64,000 nt of DNA from Timema cristinae. Taxonomy: Eukaryota; Arthropoda; Insecta; Phasmatodea; Timematidae. The translations under genes and the position numbers were made by a program. The stretch covers positions 1-64,000 of the forward strand of contig JBCFYV010000227.1 of assembly GCA_039000515.1 (NCBI GenBank), read 5' to 3'. Below, in pieces: positions 61,858 to 64,000 of this stretch. The notes below the pieces were generated by a model. It did not search any database, was not told the DNA's origin, and worked only from the letters and a program-made list of their open reading frames with translations. The first letter of the stretch is position 1. Every line of letters begins with the position of its first letter.

Positions 61858-62394
61858 GCTTTGAAAAGTTACCAGGGGCCAAATTATTTACCCCTACGCC
61901 AAACCCTATGATTGCAATAACATGGTTTAGCAGCTTTCACTTCTGACAGTCAAAATCAGGGATATATCTAAATGTTGACTGTCAGAAATCAGCTTGGCGT
62001 CAGCACCCAAAGAACCATGGGGGTACTGACATTTAGAGGGTTGGAGGGCTGACTTTGACAAAGGGGGACTTGGAAACCCTTTAGGAAAATACCACTCTGT
62101 TTAAACTTCCTACCTGTTTAGGGTTTCCGCATAAGTATAACATTTCGCTAATGAGTTTGTGATTTGGAAGCTGAATTATATATTTTGTCCAAAGGCCCCC
62201 CCCTTTCTGAAATAGCATGAACTTTTAAAAATGACGAGGTTAATATAAACCCCAAAACTGGTGGTCAAGCAAACTAAGACATCAACGTTTGGGGGGAAAA
62301 GATTATACACCGGCCTGTACAATGGTTTTGTTTTTACATTGATGATTTATTATTTTTTACTCACTTTTCTCCGTGGGTTAAGACAAAGAGTCCG

Positions 62395-63195
62395 TACTTT
62401 CTCCAGGGGAATAACTACCCTTTCCCAAACCCAAATTTTTTCCCCAGTGGGTTATTATTTTCCCTCCAGGTCCATCCTTTTCTAAAATGGGGCAAGCTAA
62501 AACTCCAACCCTCCATTTTTCCCTGGCTATAACAGCTCCAAGCCAACTTCTCTATATTTTAAAATTACCCTCTAAGTCCATAATCACAGTGGGTATAATT
62601 ACCCTCCCAAATCCGCATTTTCCAGTGGCTATAATTTTACATTTAAAGTCCGTACATTTTCCATTAATAAATTACCCCCAAACCGTACATTCTCCTGGGA
62701 TAATTTTCCCTCTAAAAACCCTACAAACTCCAGTGGCTATAATTTACACCACAGTCCTACATTCACATGGGTATAAGTTTTTCCCCCCAAAACCCTACAT
62801 TTCCCATGGGTAAATTTTCCCTCTAAGACCGTAAATTCCCATTAATATAATTTACCTCCCAAACGACCTCCCAGGGCCTTAAATTTTCCCTCTAAAACCG
62901 TACTTCTCCAGTGGCTATAAGTTTCCCCCAGGGCCGTACACCCCCAGTGGCTATAATTACCCCTTTAATCGTACACTCTCCAGTGCATAATTACCCCTAA
63001 GACCCTACACTCTCCAGTGGCTATAAATTACCCCTTATCCGTCAAACCCCCAGTGGCATAAGTTACCCCCTAAGACCTACACCTCCAGTGGCTAAAGTTA
63101 CCCCTAAACCATACATTTCCCCGTGGGTATAATTACCCCTAAGACCAACATTCTCCATGGCATAAGTACCCCCAAACCTACATTCACATTTTTTA
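62395..63195. repeat. Noisy tandem array, ~37-bp unit, about 20 copies
   Basis: Units follow CTCCAGTGGCTATAATTACC plus CCCTAAGACCGTACATT with frequent single-base losses. A 108-codon frame across 62487-62813 is a by-product of the repeat. Confidence 0.85.
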
Positions 63196-63699
63196 CAAAA
63201 TTTCCCTCAAAGTGCTATTACTCCAATATCCTTAAAATGAACTTGTGTTAAAATTTCTAAGAAATAGTAAAGAGATAAGAATTTAAAAATAATTATATTA
63301 ATTCGCAATATTTTAAATACTTATATTAAATTTTTTTTTGATGCGCCCATAAAATTTAAAACCCCTCTTAAATTTTAATTAAAACTTTTGTTTTTAAAAA
63401 AATTTTCCATTATTATACAAAGAAAGAATATATTTAATATTTGAGATAAAACTTTTTAACTGTAGGGGTCTCATTTTCAAAGTACTCTGCTTGATAAATC
63501 GATTTCGGGAAATGGAAAATGGAAGGAATGGTTTTAAACTTTTCCTTATAATGATTTTTAGCATAAATAAAATATGGAAATAAGGGGCACTCTCAATTTA
63601 ATGTACAGAATATTCCAACGGCCCCACAAAGGGAAAAAGTCGGGATTTATGGGTGTAATCCCTATTAAATATCTTAGTCTTAAATTGGAAAAAAACACC

Positions 63700-63775
63700 T
63701 TTACACGGGAAAACGAACCCTTTCCTTTGATATAAGAGTGCTATTTCTCTACCATTGAGATTCCATAATTCCTCA
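63700..63775 (-). mobile_element. tRNA-like sequence
   Basis: The minus strand reads GGAATCTCAATGGTAGAGAA, then about 30 bases on AGGGTTCGTTTTCC, resembling A and B boxes. It lies in the low-fidelity block, so no fold can be judged. Confidence 0.4.
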
Positions 63776-63904
63776 GGCATTAATAAAAAAATTCCCGGCC
63801 AATTTCATCACGTGGAAAAAATCAAACTCGTTTTGTCTGATAAATCAAGTTGGATTGTGAAAATTCGAATCTTTGTTGGGTGTATAAGATGGATGACCTT
63901 TATA

Positions 63905-63985
63905 AGGCCGCATCGTCTAGGGGTCACCCATGTTAGACAAGATTGCCGAAACAGGAGACAGGGGTTTTAATACCATTGGGGGTAA
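63905..63985 (+). mobile_element. tRNA-like sequence at the window edge
   Basis: GCATCGTCTAGGGGTCACC resembles the D-arm/A-box region of a tRNA-derived SINE, and GGGGTTTTAATACC a distorted B box. The window ends shortly after. Confidence 0.4.
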
Positions 63986-64000
63986 AGGGGGGGGTTTTCT

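Larger units (their letters stand above)
55700..64000. other. Second low-fidelity consensus block
   Basis: From about 55.7 kb to the right edge, distorted homopolymers return. Tandem arrays inside show unit-to-unit differences that are mostly single-base deletions, as expected from read error. Stretches not listed separately hold nothing I can identify. Confidence 0.65.

Overview
The window is eukaryotic nuclear DNA: AT-rich, gene-poor and dominated by mobile elements. It holds tRNA-derived SINEs with AAT tails, an LTR retrotransposon primed by tRNA-Lys, two LINE reverse-transcriptase relics, a decayed DDE transposase, a MITE-like element and many minisatellites. This repertoire fits an arthropod, most likely an insect; hemipteran is only a tentative guess. 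No long host gene is visible. The only host-gene candidate is a minute spliced locus near 50.7-51.3 kb.

Layout. 1-6.0 kb: AT-rich DNA with a perfect 41-bp x3 repeat, several tRNA-like SINEs and a 1.05-kb minisatellite of about 20-bp units. 6.0-25.6 kb: texture changes abruptly to distorted homopolymer runs of all four bases, which I read as poorly polished long-read consensus. Recognisable repeats survive inside it: a SINE at 13.9 kb, a LINE reverse transcriptase at 19.2-19.9 kb and tRNA-like heads at 22.8 and 24.9 kb. 25.6-27.5 kb: normal texture again, with the best-preserved SINE copy.

27,562-39,982 is the main structure: two copies of one LTR retrotransposon joined head to head. The right copy (33,260-39,982) is complete in layout: LTR, tRNA-Lys primer binding site, frameshifted gag, protease remnant, about 2.2 kb without coding where pol should be, a small 3' ORF, polypurine tract and LTR. 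The left copy is inverted and stops in the gag leader. The arms are 5,690 bp each around a spacer of about 1 kb that holds the middle LTR. The family is gag-bearing but lacks reverse transcriptase, RNase H and integrase, so it would depend on another element for mobility.

40-55.7 kb: mostly unannotatable AT-rich DNA with a MITE-like inverted repeat (42.6 kb), a 21-unit 19-bp minisatellite built on GTTTAAAC (44 kb), a LINE fragment (45.4 kb), a transposase relic (47.6-48.5 kb), promoter-like segments (47.0, 48.7 and 50.7 kb), SINEs and a two-copy 0.5-kb repeat (53.2-54.1 kb). 55.7 kb to the end: a second low-quality block with two noisy tandem arrays (60.4 and 62.4-63.2 kb) and tRNA-like sequences near the right edge.
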